This document shows, piece by piece, positions 55,220-63,962 of a DNA stretch of 64,000 nt. The position numbers were made by a program, and so were the translations under genes. This DNA is from Streptococcus suis (GTDB lineage: Bacteria > Bacillota > Bacilli > Lactobacillales > Streptococcaceae). A model generated the notes under the pieces. It saw only the letters and a list, made by a program, of their open reading frames with translations. It was not told where the DNA came from and searched no databases. The stretch covers positions 1,302,001 through 1,366,000 of the forward strand of contig CP031970.1 in NCBI GenBank assembly GCA_022354845.1, in the 5' to 3' direction. Positions within the stretch are counted from its first letter, which is position 1. Every line of letters begins with the position of its first letter.

Positions 55220-55248
55220 ACAAGTCATACCGTTTTTTTAACGCGCAA

Positions 55249-55413
55249 TATCTGTCATTTGAATGAGCTTTGAAAGATTGTCACTCTAGTCTTGCCTTAC
55301 TCTACGAAAGTGACTTGTTTCTCAAGTCTTATTTCCAACCTAGAACAGCCTTTAGGCTGTTCTAGCTACCTGGACATCCGTTACTTGTCTGACAGCTTAT
55401 TCACTCGACTATA
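55249..55413. mobile_element. MITE-like element 3 in the siderophore-operon leader
   Basis: 165 bp, same family and size as 11793-11957 but inverted. Ends: TGTCATTTGAATGAGC on the left and GCTTATTCACTCGACTATA on the right. Inside are hairpin 55312-55328 (GACTTG/CAAGTC), linker ATTTCCAAC (55331-55339) and hairpin 55340-55365 (CTAGAACAGCC/GGCTGTTCTAG). It lies in the predicted 5-prime leader, so its RNA structure would be transcribed with the operon. Confidence 0.75.
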
Positions 55414-55433
55414 CAATCGGAAAGGAGAAATAT

Positions 55434-56234
55434 GTGTCTTCCATTCAAGCAGAAAACATCCAAGTGGCATATGATGATCGAGTGATCATAGAAAAACTAT
55501 CCACCAGAATTCCCAGTGGAAAAATAACCACTATTATTGGCGCCAACGGTTGTGGAAAGTCCACTTTACTCAAGGCGTTGACTCGGATACTTCCACTTCA
55601 AGAAGGAGCTATCTATTTAGATGGTCAAGCTATTGCCCAATTACCAACTAAAGAAGTTGCAAAAAAACTTGCCCTACTTCCTCAGGTATTGGAAGCGACA
55701 GAAGGGATTTCTGTCTATGAATTGGTCTCTTATGGGCGCTACCCCCATCAAAATGGACTCGGCTATCTCACCGATCAGGATAGGGAGAAGATCAACTGGG
55801 CTCTAGAAGCGACCCAAACCGCTCCTTTCGCCAGGTTTCCAGTTGATGATTTATCTGGTGGACAGAGACAACGAGTTTGGATTGCCATGGCTCTTGCCCA
55901 AGATACCGATACCATTTTCTTAGATGAGCCAACGACCTATCTTGACCTCAATCATCAATTGGAAGTTTTAGAGCTCTTGAAAGACCTCAACCTGAGCCAA
56001 CAGAAAACCATTGTGATGGTTCTCCATGATGTTAATTTATCCGCTCGTTTTTCAGACCACATGATTGCCATGAAAGAGGGAAATATTCGCTACAATGGAT
56101 CCGTGTCCAGTATCATGACTACTGAGATACTGAGTGATATTTTCAACATCAAACCTCAATTAATACAGGCTCCTGGTCAAGAGTATCCTATTTTGCTAAC
56201 TTACGATTTAAAAAATAATAAGGAGAAAAAATGA
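55434..56234 (+). CDS. fhuC: Iron-hydroxamate siderophore ABC transporter ATPase
   Basis: 266 residues of the FepC/FhuC group: Walker [16 protein letters not shown]-loop LLPQVLEATEGISVYELVSYG, signature LSGGQRQRVWIAMALA and Walker B TIFLDEPTTYLDL, which is typical for siderophore and heme importers. The start is GTG at 55434, preceded by AAAGGAG. The order ATPase, binding protein, two permeases resembles the ferrichrome transporter of Streptococcus pyogenes (FtsABCD); ferrichrome as substrate is inference. Confidence 0.9.
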   Translation: MSSIQAENIQVAYDDRVIIEKLSTRIPSGKITTIIGANGCGKSTLLKALTRILPLQEGAIYLDGQAIAQLPTKEVAKKLALLPQVLEATEGISVYELVSYGRYPHQNGLGYLTDQDREKINWALEATQTAPFARFPVDDLSGGQRQRVWIAMALAQDTDTIFLDEPTTYLDLNHQLEVLELLKDLNLSQQKTIVMVLHDVNLSARFSDHMIAMKEGNIRYNGSVSSIMTTEILSDIFNIKPQLIQAPGQEYPILLTYDLKNNKEKK

Positions 56235-57160
56235 AAAAGTTTTTAGCTATTTTTAGTTTATTTGTTGGGCTGGTTTTCTTAACAGCTTGTTCTACCTCTT
56301 CCTCTTCAACAGACGTAGAATTGTCTAGCATGCCTGAAATTGAAGGCATTACCTACTATGGAGATATTCCAAAAAATCCTAAGAAAGTTGTTAACTTTGC
56401 CTATTCTTACACTGGCTATCTCCTGCAATTGGGGATCAAGGTTTCCAGTTATAGTCTGGATCTAGAAAAAGACAGCCCTGCATTTGGTGACCAATTAAAA
56501 GACCTACCATTATTAACAACAGCAGATACAGAAGCTATCGCTGCTCAAAATCCAGACCTTATCCTTGTTTTTGCTGGTGATGACAACATAGAAACACTAA
56601 AAGAAATCGCGCCAGTTATTGAAATCACCTATGGAAAGAGTGATTACCTGAAAATGCTGACGGATGTGGGACAAATTTTCGGAAAAGAAAAAGAGGCTCA
56701 AGCTTGGCTTGACCAGTGGGATAAAAAAGTTGCCGCAGCCAAGGAAGAACTCAGTGGAGTTGTAGATACAAGTGCGACATTTACAGTAATGGACTTCTTT
56801 GATAAAAATATCTTCCTCTACGGAAACAACTTTGGCCGTGGTGGTGAATTGGTTTACAGAGCGCTTGGTTTCGCTGCTCCTGCTAAAGTCCAAGAAGATG
56901 TCATCAATAAAGATGGCTGGTTTGGCATTTCGCAAGAAGCCCTACCAGACTATGTTGGTGACTACCTCCTGGTCAATGTCAATGAAACAACCAAAGACGC
57001 CGCATCATCGCTAAAAGAAAGCGACATTTGGAAAAATTTACCAGCTGTGAAAAATGAGCATATCCTTGAAGTAGATTATAACCTCTTCTACTTCTCAGAT
57101 CCTATGTCACTTGATTTGCAAATAGACGCCTTTGTCTCTGCATTAAAAGAGATTCAGTAA
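56231..57160 (+). CDS. fhuD: Iron-siderophore-binding lipoprotein
   Basis: 309 residues with a lipoprotein signal (lipobox FLTAC) and a type-III (helical backbone) metal-siderophore-binding fold: PKKVVNFAYSYTGYLLQLG, NPDLILVFAGDDN and FGRGGELVYRALGF. It captures the ferric siderophore on the surface. It overlaps the fhuC stop by 4 nt (ATGA), and AAGGAG lies before it. Confidence 0.9.
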   Translation: MKKFLAIFSLFVGLVFLTACSTSSSSTDVELSSMPEIEGITYYGDIPKNPKKVVNFAYSYTGYLLQLGIKVSSYSLDLEKDSPAFGDQLKDLPLLTTADTEAIAAQNPDLILVFAGDDNIETLKEIAPVIEITYGKSDYLKMLTDVGQIFGKEKEAQAWLDQWDKKVAAAKEELSGVVDTSATFTVMDFFDKNIFLYGNNFGRGGELVYRALGFAAPAKVQEDVINKDGWFGISQEALPDYVGDYLLVNVNETTKDAASSLKESDIWKNLPAVKNEHILEVDYNLFYFSDPMSLDLQIDAFVSALKEIQ

Positions 57161-57172
57161 AAGGAATGAACT

Positions 57173-58207
57173 ATGAATAGAGTAATACGTTCTCATTCTT
57201 CAAGGAGAGGAGCTGGATATCTAGTCCAGCCTCTTCTTATTTTTTTCATCATTAGCCTGCTTTTCGTAATAGGTGCCTATTTGAGTTTACGATTTGGTGC
57301 TATTTCTTACAGTCATCAGCAACTCGTAGAAACACTACGCCATCCGATGACAGATTCACCTGTACAGGATGTTGTCATTGATTTACGATTGCCTCGAATG
57401 GTGGCTGCCATCTTGGTTGGAGCTGCTATGGCACAAGCAGGAGCGATGATGCAGGGAATAACGCGAAATGCAATCGCAGATCCTGGCTTATTAGGAATCA
57501 ATGCTGGAGCAGGCCTCGCCCTCATCCTCGGCTATGCCATTTTTGGTAGCTTGCATTACAGTCAAATTTTAGTGATCTGTTTACTAGGCTCTTGCCTAGC
57601 AGCTGGTCTAGTCTTCGGTCTGTCTTATCAAGTGCAAAAAGGCTATAATCAACTCCGTTTGATTTTGTCGGGTGCAATGGTAGCCAGCTTATTTTCCGCA
57701 ATAGGGCAGGCCATTACCATCTATTTCGATCTATCAACAGCTGTCATCGGTTGGCAAGCAGGGGGCTTAGTACAGGTCAATTGGAAAATGTTAACTATTA
57801 TTGGTCCACTTATCATTGTTGGCCTCATCCTTGCCCAACTCTTTTCACATCAGCTGACCATCCTGAGTCTTAACGAGACTGTTGCTAAAAATCTTGGGCA
57901 ACGAACCGCACTAATGACCATGGTATTGTTGGGTATCGTCCTTTTGCTCTCAGCTGCTGCAGTGGCACTGGTGGGTTCCCTCTCATTTGTTGGGCTCATC
58001 ATTCCACATTTTATCCGCATGTTTACAGGAAAAAATTACAAAATGCTCTTACCTTTAACAGCTTTTGCTGGAGCAAGTTTCCTGATCTGGGTAGACTTGG
58101 TTTGTCGTTCAATCAACCCACCTGCTGAAACACCTATTAGTGCAGTAATCAGTATCATCGGCTTACCTTGTTTCCTATGGTTGATTCGAAAGGAGAAACA
58201 CCTTTGA
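57173..58207 (+). CDS. fhuB: Siderophore ABC transporter permease (FecCD family), first
   Basis: 344 residues with about nine to ten helices. FecCD marks: DLRLPRMVAAILVGAAMAQA, GITRNAIADPGLLGINAGAG and FVGLIIPHFIRMFTG. It forms the channel with the next permease. Its stop TGA overlaps the start of that gene. Confidence 0.92.
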   Translation: MNRVIRSHSSRRGAGYLVQPLLIFFIISLLFVIGAYLSLRFGAISYSHQQLVETLRHPMTDSPVQDVVIDLRLPRMVAAILVGAAMAQAGAMMQGITRNAIADPGLLGINAGAGLALILGYAIFGSLHYSQILVICLLGSCLAAGLVFGLSYQVQKGYNQLRLILSGAMVASLFSAIGQAITIYFDLSTAVIGWQAGGLVQVNWKMLTIIGPLIIVGLILAQLFSHQLTILSLNETVAKNLGQRTALMTMVLLGIVLLLSAAAVALVGSLSFVGLIIPHFIRMFTGKNYKMLLPLTAFAGASFLIWVDLVCRSINPPAETPISAVISIIGLPCFLWLIRKEKHL

Positions 58208-59205
58208 TAAGACGTCATAACTATCTTAAGATTTTTTCATTCCTCTTCATCCTCCTTTCTGCTGGTTTTCTCATCTCCTTATCCATTGGATACGCCAACT
58301 CATCCTTTTCAGATGTGATGGATGTCGTCAGAGGACGAGCTAGCTCCTCAACTCTCCTTATCATTGGTAGAATTCGTTTACCGAGAATATTTGCCTCAAT
58401 GATTGGAGGGGCTTCTCTGGCTTTAGCTGGACTCTTGTTGCAAACATTAACTCGAAATCCTCTGGCTGATTCTGGCATATTGGGAATTAATGCTGGGGCT
58501 GGTCTTGTTGTAGCACTCTTTGTTGGCCTTTCTTCAAAGATTAGTCCTGACTTAATGAATACTCTGCCACTTTTTGCTATGTTGGGTGGTGGACTAACCA
58601 TTTTTATCGTTTACTGGATTGCTCGCAAGAAACTATATGGTATCCATCCAACCCGCTTGATTATCACTGGAGTCGGTATCTCGAGCATGTTATCTGGCAT
58701 CATGGTCAGCCTAATAAGTCGCTTGGATGATTTCAAAATGGAATACATCGTCCAGTGGCTCAGCGGTCGAGTAAATGGTGGAGATTGGAAGACTATCGCC
58801 ATCTATACGCCACTTCTTCTCATCGTTTGGCTAGCAACATATAGTCGCTGTCGTTCCCTCAATATTATGAATCTCAATGACCAGACAGCCATGGCTTTGG
58901 GACTCCACTTACAACGCGAAAGACGGATCGTCTTGATATTGGCTACTGCTCTTGCTTCCCTCAGTGTCATTTTGGTGGGAAATATTACTTTTGTTGGCCT
59001 CATTGCTGGTCACATTGTTCGCAAGTGGTTGGGAAATGATCATCGAATCATCATACCTGCTAGCATGATTGTCGGGAGTCTCATACTTCTCATTGCTGAT
59101 ACAATTGGCCGTGTACTACTTGTTGGAACAGGCATTCCAACTGGTATTATCGTTTCCCTTATCGGTGCACCCTATTTTCTTTGGTTACTAAAACAAGAAG
59201 GCTAG
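58204..59205 (+). CDS. fhuG: Siderophore ABC transporter permease (FecCD family), second
   Basis: 333 residues with about nine to ten helices and the same FecCD marks: RIRLPRIFASMIGGASLALA, TRNPLADSGILGINAGAG and FVGLIAGHIVRKWLG. I set the start at the TTG at 58204, which overlaps the previous stop codon (CTTTGA) and has AAAGGAG 8 nt upstream; a longer frame from 58168 has no site. A short GGCTGGATTCATCTAGCC-type hairpin (59200-59225) may end the unit. Confidence 0.9.
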   Translation: MIRRHNYLKIFSFLFILLSAGFLISLSIGYANSSFSDVMDVVRGRASSSTLLIIGRIRLPRIFASMIGGASLALAGLLLQTLTRNPLADSGILGINAGAGLVVALFVGLSSKISPDLMNTLPLFAMLGGGLTIFIVYWIARKKLYGIHPTRLIITGVGISSMLSGIMVSLISRLDDFKMEYIVQWLSGRVNGGDWKTIAIYTPLLLIVWLATYSRCRSLNIMNLNDQTAMALGLHLQRERRIVLILATALASLSVILVGNITFVGLIAGHIVRKWLGNDHRIIIPASMIVGSLILLIADTIGRVLLVGTGIPTGIIVSLIGAPYFLWLLKQEG

Positions 59206-59223
59206 ATGAATCCAGCCTTCTTG

Positions 59224-59703
59224 TTATTTTTCTAGGTAAAGTTCAATATCCTCTTTCAGTTTTAATGGACTAGTCGTTGGTAAATACCGTTTGACCACGC
59301 GCCCTTGTCTATCGACCAAAAACTTTGTAAAATTCCACTCAATTCGACCGCCAAGTAAGGTAGATTTTTCTTTCTTGAGATAGCGATATAGTGGACTGGT
59401 TTCAGCTCCATTTACAGCAATTTTTGCAAAACGAGGAAAAGTTGTACCATAATTCAAACTGCAGGTCTGATTGATTTCTTCATCAGAACCAGGAGCCTGA
59501 TTTAAAAATTGATTACATGGAAAGTCTAGCACGACAAAACCTTGGTCTTTATAAGTATCATATAACTCTTGTAATTCTTCATATTGAGGTGCCAACCCAC
59601 AACCTGGCGCCGTATTGACTACTAAAAGAACCTGACCCTGAAAATCTTGCATGGACTGGTCTGTCCCATCTTGTTTTCGAACTGTAATATCGTAAATGTT
59701 CAT
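59224..59703 (-). CDS. gpo: Glutathione peroxidase-family protein
   Basis: 159 residues with a thioredoxin fold. The peroxidatic Cys is in VVNTAPGCGLAPQYEELQ, the second conserved segment is LDFPCNQFLNQAPGS, and WNFTKFLVDRQGRV holds the conserved Trp/Asn. Bacterial members are Cys enzymes that reduce peroxides with thioredoxin or glutathione. The start at 59703 has GGAGG at 8 nt; upstream ATGs are too close to it. The 5-prime end overlaps the pseudouridine synthase stop region. Confidence 0.9.
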   Translation of the reverse strand: MNIYDITVRKQDGTDQSMQDFQGQVLLVVNTAPGCGLAPQYEELQELYDTYKDQGFVVLDFPCNQFLNQAPGSDEEINQTCSLNYGTTFPRFAKIAVNGAETSPLYRYLKKEKSTLLGGRIEWNFTKFLVDRQGRVVKRYLPTTSPLKLKEDIELYLEK

Positions 59704-59705
59704 TC

Positions 59706-60434
59706 TCATTTCCTCCATTCATCAAAATAAGTTAACAAATGTTCCAATTCATTCGGAGTGAGTTGTCTGTATGCACCTCGTTCCAAATCCCCCAGCTCAA
59801 AACCACCAAAGGAAATCCGCTTAAGATAAGTGACCTTAACACCATAGGCTAAAAACATCTTCTTAACCTGGTGAAATTTGCCTTCAGCCAGCTTGATGAT
59901 CGCTCTGCTATGGTCCAAAGAAGCTTCCAATATCGTCAATTCCGCTGGCTGACACCGTGTTCCGTCCAAAAATGCAATGCCTGATGCAAAGAATTCTGGC
60001 GCATCATCTGCTAAAAAGCCATTTACCTCAACCTGATAAATCTTGTCCACATGATGGCTGGGATGGAGCATCCGGTAGCCGAGCGGACCATTATTGGAGA
60101 TAAGGACCAGTCCTTCCGTATCACGGTCTAAACGACCAACGGGATAGAGCCCCTCCCTACTATCTTGTGGAGTAATCAAGTCGATGACAGTTTGATGGTC
60201 TTTATCCCTCACAGCTGAAACGACTCCTGCTGGTTTGTGAAGTAAATAATAGGCAGCGCCTTCTAATACAACTTTTTTACCCGAGACTTGGATCGTTTGC
60301 AACTCTGGGTCAACAATCTGGCTTAGGCTTTGAGCGGGTTGACCATCAATGACAATCTGTTGGGACTTAAATATTTTTTTCACCTGCTTGCGGGAGCCAA
60401 TCCGAGCCGCCTCCATACACTTGTCCAATCTCAT
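59706..60434 (-). CDS. rsuA: RsuA-family 16S rRNA pseudouridine synthase
   Basis: 242 residues with an N-terminal S4 RNA-binding domain (MRLDKCMEAARIGSRKQVKK) and a catalytic domain with the Asp in PVGRLDRDTEGLVLISN, and KPAGVVSAVRD. RsuA makes pseudouridine 516 of 16S rRNA. No Shine-Dalgarno is present: the -10 TAAAAT ends 6 nt before the ATG, again a leaderless layout. gpo follows and is probably on the same mRNA. Confidence 0.9.
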   Translation of the reverse strand: MRLDKCMEAARIGSRKQVKKIFKSQQIVIDGQPAQSLSQIVDPELQTIQVSGKKVVLEGAAYYLLHKPAGVVSAVRDKDHQTVIDLITPQDSREGLYPVGRLDRDTEGLVLISNNGPLGYRMLHPSHHVDKIYQVEVNGFLADDAPEFFASGIAFLDGTRCQPAELTILEASLDHSRAIIKLAEGKFHQVKKMFLAYGVKVTYLKRISFGGFELGDLERGAYRQLTPNELEHLLTYFDEWRK

Positions 60435-60440
60435 GAGACT

Positions 60441-60449
60441 ATTTTACCA
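60441..60449 (-). promoter_or_regulatory. Extended -10 promoter of rsuA (leaderless architecture)
   Basis: On the minus strand TGGTAAAAT (TAAAAT at 60446-60441), then 6 nt, then ATG at 60434. No clear -35 and no Shine-Dalgarno. Confidence 0.6.
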
Positions 60450-60571
60450 TAAATCATTTTGCTTGACTCTTTTTAAAAAAGCTTTATAATACTAGTTAGT
60501 GATATATTTTTTTACAAAGGAAATCCTCTTTTAATAGGCGGATTTCCTGCTTTTGCATTCAGGAGGATGTT

Positions 60572-61528
60572 ATGGGACTTTTAGTTGAAGGAAAATGGGT
60601 AGACCAATGGTATGATACCAAATCAACAGGCGGGAAGTTTGTTCGTACAGTGACACAATTCCGTAATTGGATTACGCCTGATGGACAGGCAGGTCCTACA
60701 GGACATGGGGGTTTTAAAGCTGAATCAGGACGCTATCACCTCTACATCTCTCTTGCCTGCCCTTGGGCCAGTCGGACATTGATCATGCGAAAATTGAAAG
60801 GCTTGGAAAATCACATTTCCATTTCTATCGTCCACCCCCTCATGTTGGAAAATGGTTGGACCTTCTCTGACGGACCTGGTGTCATTAAGGACTCCCTTTT
60901 TAACAGTGACTATCTCTATCAAGTTTACCTGAAAGCTGATCCAAATTATTCTGGTCGTGTGACTGTTCCAGTTCTTTGGGATAAGCAAACAAACACGATT
61001 GTCAATAACGAGTCCGCTGAAATCATGCGCATGTTCAACACTGCTTTCAATAACATTACAGGCAACTATGATGACTACTATCCAGAACACCTGCAATCTG
61101 AAATCGATGCCATGAATGACTTTGTCTATCCAAATATTAACAATGGGGTGTATAAGGCAGGTTTTTCAACCAATCAAGCTGTCTACGAAAAAGAGGTAAC
61201 AAAGCTCTTTGCTGCATTGGATAAATTAGAAGAACAGTTGGCAAATCAGCAATTTCTAGTAGGAAACCAATTAACCGAAGCAGATATTCGTCTCTTCACG
61301 ACCTTGGTTCGTTTTGATGCTGTCTATTTTGGGCACTTCAAATGTAATATAAAGGCCTTAGTCGACTATCCAAACCTATGGGATTATACAAAACGTCTCT
61401 ACAATCATGCTGGAATTGCTAAAACTGTGGATTTCGACCATATCAAGCAGCATTATTATGGTAGTCATAAAACCATAAACCCAACTGGAATTGTGCCAGT
61501 CGGACCAGACTTGGATTGGGCAATCTAA
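60572..61528 (+). CDS. Glutathionyl-hydroquinone reductase (Xi-class GST family)
   Basis: 318 residues of the YqjG/PcpF-like Xi-class. The catalytic Cys lies in LYISLACPWASRTLIMRKLK, the thioredoxin-fold cis-Pro in RVTVPVLWD, followed by NNESAEIMRMFN, and the C-terminal helical domain has LVGNQLTEADIRLFTTLVRF. The family removes glutathione from glutathionyl-hydroquinones. Its presence beside gpo suggests use of glutathione, which streptococci can import or make. AGGAGG precedes the ATG. Confidence 0.9.
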   Translation: MGLLVEGKWVDQWYDTKSTGGKFVRTVTQFRNWITPDGQAGPTGHGGFKAESGRYHLYISLACPWASRTLIMRKLKGLENHISISIVHPLMLENGWTFSDGPGVIKDSLFNSDYLYQVYLKADPNYSGRVTVPVLWDKQTNTIVNNESAEIMRMFNTAFNNITGNYDDYYPEHLQSEIDAMNDFVYPNINNGVYKAGFSTNQAVYEKEVTKLFAALDKLEEQLANQQFLVGNQLTEADIRLFTTLVRFDAVYFGHFKCNIKALVDYPNLWDYTKRLYNHAGIAKTVDFDHIKQHYYGSHKTINPTGIVPVGPDLDWAI

Positions 61529-61590
61529 AACAAGGAACAAGTACATAATACTAAGAATGCTTAAATGTTCAGGAAAAAAAGCATTTGAAG

Positions 61591-61625
61591 ACACCCACGA
61601 TGGCCACCTATGGGTGTTTTTTTGC
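61591..61625 (+). terminator. Terminator of the reductase gene
   Basis: ACACCCA pairs with TGGGTGT, followed by a T-rich tract (61618-61624). Confidence 0.8.
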
Positions 61626-61705
61626 TTGCTTCAGGCAAGCAATCTATAATCCTGTCGCGTTGTTTATTTGAGTACATTTAAATGAACCTAATGATATTCT
61701 CACAT

Positions 61706-61765
61706 TCGGCTACGCATACTTTACTGCTACTCGTACCTCGTTTCCTTGTCTGAAAGCTGGTGCCT
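61706..61765 (-). repeat. Possible partial MITE-like copy
   Basis: On the minus strand AGCTTTCAGACAAGGAAACG resembles the left part of element 1 (AGCTTTCAGACAAGAAACTG). The linker and hairpins are missing. The rest of 61626-61840 shows nothing I recognise. Confidence 0.4.
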
Positions 61766-61841
61766 TTGACAATACAAAGCAAAGAAATAATAATTATTAA
61801 ATAGCATCCATTCCTATTCTGATGATGGGGAGAAAATCAAA

Positions 61842-61887
61842 AGACCACAACAGGCATTTCTATCGGATAGAACGACCCCTTGTGGTA
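61842..61887 (-). terminator. Terminator of nagB
   Basis: On the minus strand ACCACAAGGGG and its partner CCTGTTGTGGT enclose a second TTCTATC/GATAGAA stem; TCTTTTGATTTTC follows. Confidence 0.75.
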
Positions 61888-61895
61888 TTTTTCTG

Positions 61896-62600
61896 TTATC
61901 CTAATTTACTCGCAGCTGCTTGATCAATAATCAACACTACATCGTTATGTTTTTGGAGGATACTTGCTGGAACTTCTTCCGTAACTTCTCCTTCTACCAT
62001 AGCTTTAATCGCATCTGCCTTTTCTTTCCCATAAGCCATAAGGACAATGGTCTTGGCTGCCATAATATTGGCAATCCCCATTGAAATGGCTTGTTTTGGA
62101 ACATCTTCTGAATGAGCAAAGAAACGAGCATTGGCTTCAATGGTTGATGGTGCCAAATCAACCACACGAGTAACAGCATCAAATGACGCTCCTGGTTCAT
62201 TAAAACCGATATGACCGTTGCGGCCAATTCCTAAAATTTGGAAATCTACCGGATGGTCTGCCAAAATCTGGTTGTAACGGGCAATTTCCTCGGTCAAGTC
62301 GTTTGCCAAGCCATTTGGTAAAAATGATTGTTTGAATGGTTTAGCATTGAAAAGATTCTCTTTCATAAAGTGAACATAAGACTGGTCACTATCTTCACCC
62401 AATCCCACGTACTCATCCAGATTGACAGAAGTCACATCAGAAAAGTCCAAATTTGATTCGCGAAGGACCGAATAAAATTCCAACGGGCTAGAACCAGTAG
62501 CTAAACCAAGCACTTTTGCACCATTTGCCAACTTTTCTCTCAACAAATCTACAGCTAGTACCGCACCATCAGCTTGATTGTTTACAACATGAATTTTCAT
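61896..62600 (-). CDS. nagB: Glucosamine-6-phosphate deaminase
   Basis: 234 residues; converts glucosamine-6-phosphate to fructose-6-phosphate and ammonia, in amino-sugar use. Family marks are [28 protein letters not shown] and the active-site stretch [17 protein letters not shown]. The start at 62600 is fixed by GAGGTG and by the promoter just upstream; a longer frame to 62696 runs through the operators and is rejected. Confidence 0.96.
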   Translation of the reverse strand: MKIHVVNNQADGAVLAVDLLREKLANGAKVLGLATGSSPLEFYSVLRESNLDFSDVTSVNLDEYVGLGEDSDQSYVHFMKENLFNAKPFKQSFLPNGLANDLTEEIARYNQILADHPVDFQILGIGRNGHIGFNEPGASFDAVTRVVDLAPSTIEANARFFAHSEDVPKQAISMGIANIMAAKTIVLMAYGKEKADAIKAMVEGEVTEEVPASILQKHNDVVLIIDQAAASKLG

Positions 62601-62631
62601 ATGATTCACCTCATACCTATTTCTTAAGTAT

Positions 62632-62675
62632 ATTATATGGTATATACCAATTTTTGTCAATTGATATATACCAAT
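62632..62675 (-). promoter_or_regulatory. nagB promoter with two NagR-type operators
   Basis: TTGACA (62660-62655), 17 bp, TATAAT (62637-62632): full consensus. The palindrome TGGTATATACCA (62638-62649) fills the spacer; a second, imperfect one, TTGATATATACCAA (62661-62674), abuts the -35. Both fit GntR/NagR (YvoA)-type sites, so repression until amino sugars are present is inferred. Confidence 0.8.
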
Positions 62676-62711
62676 TTCCTCATCGATCCACACCACGTTT
62701 GATTGAAATTA

Positions 62712-62720
62712 TGATATAAT
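62712..62720 (+). promoter_or_regulatory. Extended -10 upstream of the 55-residue membrane protein
   Basis: TGATATAAT (TATAAT at 62715-62720), six bases (GGAGGA), then ATG at 62727. The GGAGG lies between -10 and the predicted +1, so whether it enters the mRNA depends on the exact start. Confidence 0.55.
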
Positions 62721-62726
62721 GGAGGA

Positions 62727-62894
62727 ATGATATTAGAATTATTGATCTTATTTTTTACAGGAATTGCTCTCTGCCTCCTTGGTTATCTGATCCCTCACCC
62801 CAAAAGTCTAAGAGTGATAATGATGCTACTGGGAGTACTATTAATGGTTCTACCAATAGCACTTTTGATCTATCTAATCACCATCGCCTTTTAG
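62727..62894 (+). CDS. Small two-helix membrane protein
   Basis: A 55-residue protein, MILELLILFFTGIALCLLGY at its start, then a short IPHPKSLRVI turn and a second helix (MMLLGVLLMVLPIALLIYLI). It has the look of a small streptococcal membrane protein of unknown function. GGAGG and an extended -10 precede the ATG, and the gene ends 15 nt before queA, so it may lead the queA transcript. Confidence 0.7.
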   Translation: MILELLILFFTGIALCLLGYLIPHPKSLRVIMMLLGVLLMVLPIALLIYLITIAF

Positions 62895-62909
62895 AAACAA
62901 GGAGAGTCT

Positions 62910-63938
62910 ATGAATACTGCAGATTTTGATTTTGATTTACCAGAAGAACTGATTGCCCAAGTACCGCTTGAGAAGCGTGACAGCTCAAAACTTCTCATTC
63001 TCGACCGCGAGAAGCACAGCGTGGTTGATAGCCATTTTGACCATATTATTGACCAGCTTCACCCAGGTGATGCCCTTGTGATGAACAACACGCGCGTTCT
63101 GCCTGCCCGCCTCTACGGCTACAAGCCCGAAACAAACGGACATGTAGAACTTTTACTTTTGAAAAATACCCAAGGTGATCAGTGGGAGGTTCTTGCAAAA
63201 CCAGCGAAGCGCTTGAAAGTCGGTACGACAGTTGCCTTTGGAGATGGCCGTTTGACAGCTACTATTGTAGAGGAATTGGAACACGGAGGCCGAATCGTTG
63301 AATTCACTTACGATGGAATCTTCTTAGAAGTCTTAGAAAGCCTCGGTGAAATGCCACTCCCTCCATATATTCATGAAAAATTGGAAGACCGCGAGCGGTA
63401 CCAAACTGTTTATGCCAAAGAAAATGGTTCTGCCGCAGCTCCAACTGCCGGCCTCCATTTTACCCAGGAACTACTTGAAAAAATTGAAGCCAAAGGTGTG
63501 AAATTAGTCTATCTGACACTTCATGTTGGTCTTGGAACCTTCCGCCCAGTCTCTGTCGAAAACGTTGATGAGCATGAGATGCACTCAGAATTTTACAACC
63601 TAACCTCTGAAGCCGCTCAAACCCTCAATCAAGTCAAAGAAAATGGTGGACGTATCGTTGCAGTTGGAACCACTTCTATTCGCACGCTGGAAACCATTGG
63701 AAACAAATTTGATGGGCGTTTAGAAGCAGATTCTGGTTGGACAAATATTTTCATCAAACCAGGCTATACCTTCCGAATTGTCGATGCCTTTTCGACCAAT
63801 TTTCATCTTCCAAAATCCACTTTGGTCATGCTTGTTTCAGCTTTTGCAGGTAGAGAATTTACATTAGAAGCTTATAAACATGCTGTTGAAGAACGTTACC
63901 GCTTTTTTAGCTTTGGAGATGCCATGTTTATCCAATAA
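62910..63938 (+). CDS. queA: S-adenosylmethionine:tRNA ribosyltransferase-isomerase
   Basis: 342 residues; transfers the ribosyl part of SAM to preQ1-tRNA to make epoxyqueuosine. Family marks are the start [45 protein letters not shown] and [28 protein letters not shown] precedes the ATG. It stands next to nagB, an order seen in other streptococci. Confidence 0.97.
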   Translation: MNTADFDFDLPEELIAQVPLEKRDSSKLLILDREKHSVVDSHFDHIIDQLHPGDALVMNNTRVLPARLYGYKPETNGHVELLLLKNTQGDQWEVLAKPAKRLKVGTTVAFGDGRLTATIVEELEHGGRIVEFTYDGIFLEVLESLGEMPLPPYIHEKLEDRERYQTVYAKENGSAAAPTAGLHFTQELLEKIEAKGVKLVYLTLHVGLGTFRPVSVENVDEHEMHSEFYNLTSEAAQTLNQVKENGGRIVAVGTTSIRTLETIGNKFDGRLEADSGWTNIFIKPGYTFRIVDAFSTNFHLPKSTLVMLVSAFAGREFTLEAYKHAVEERYRFFSFGDAMFIQ

Positions 63939-63962
63939 AACTTTTTAATTGAGGACACCCCC

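Noticed and set aside
62601..62696. Longer nagB start at 62696
   Set aside because: It would translate the promoter and both operators.
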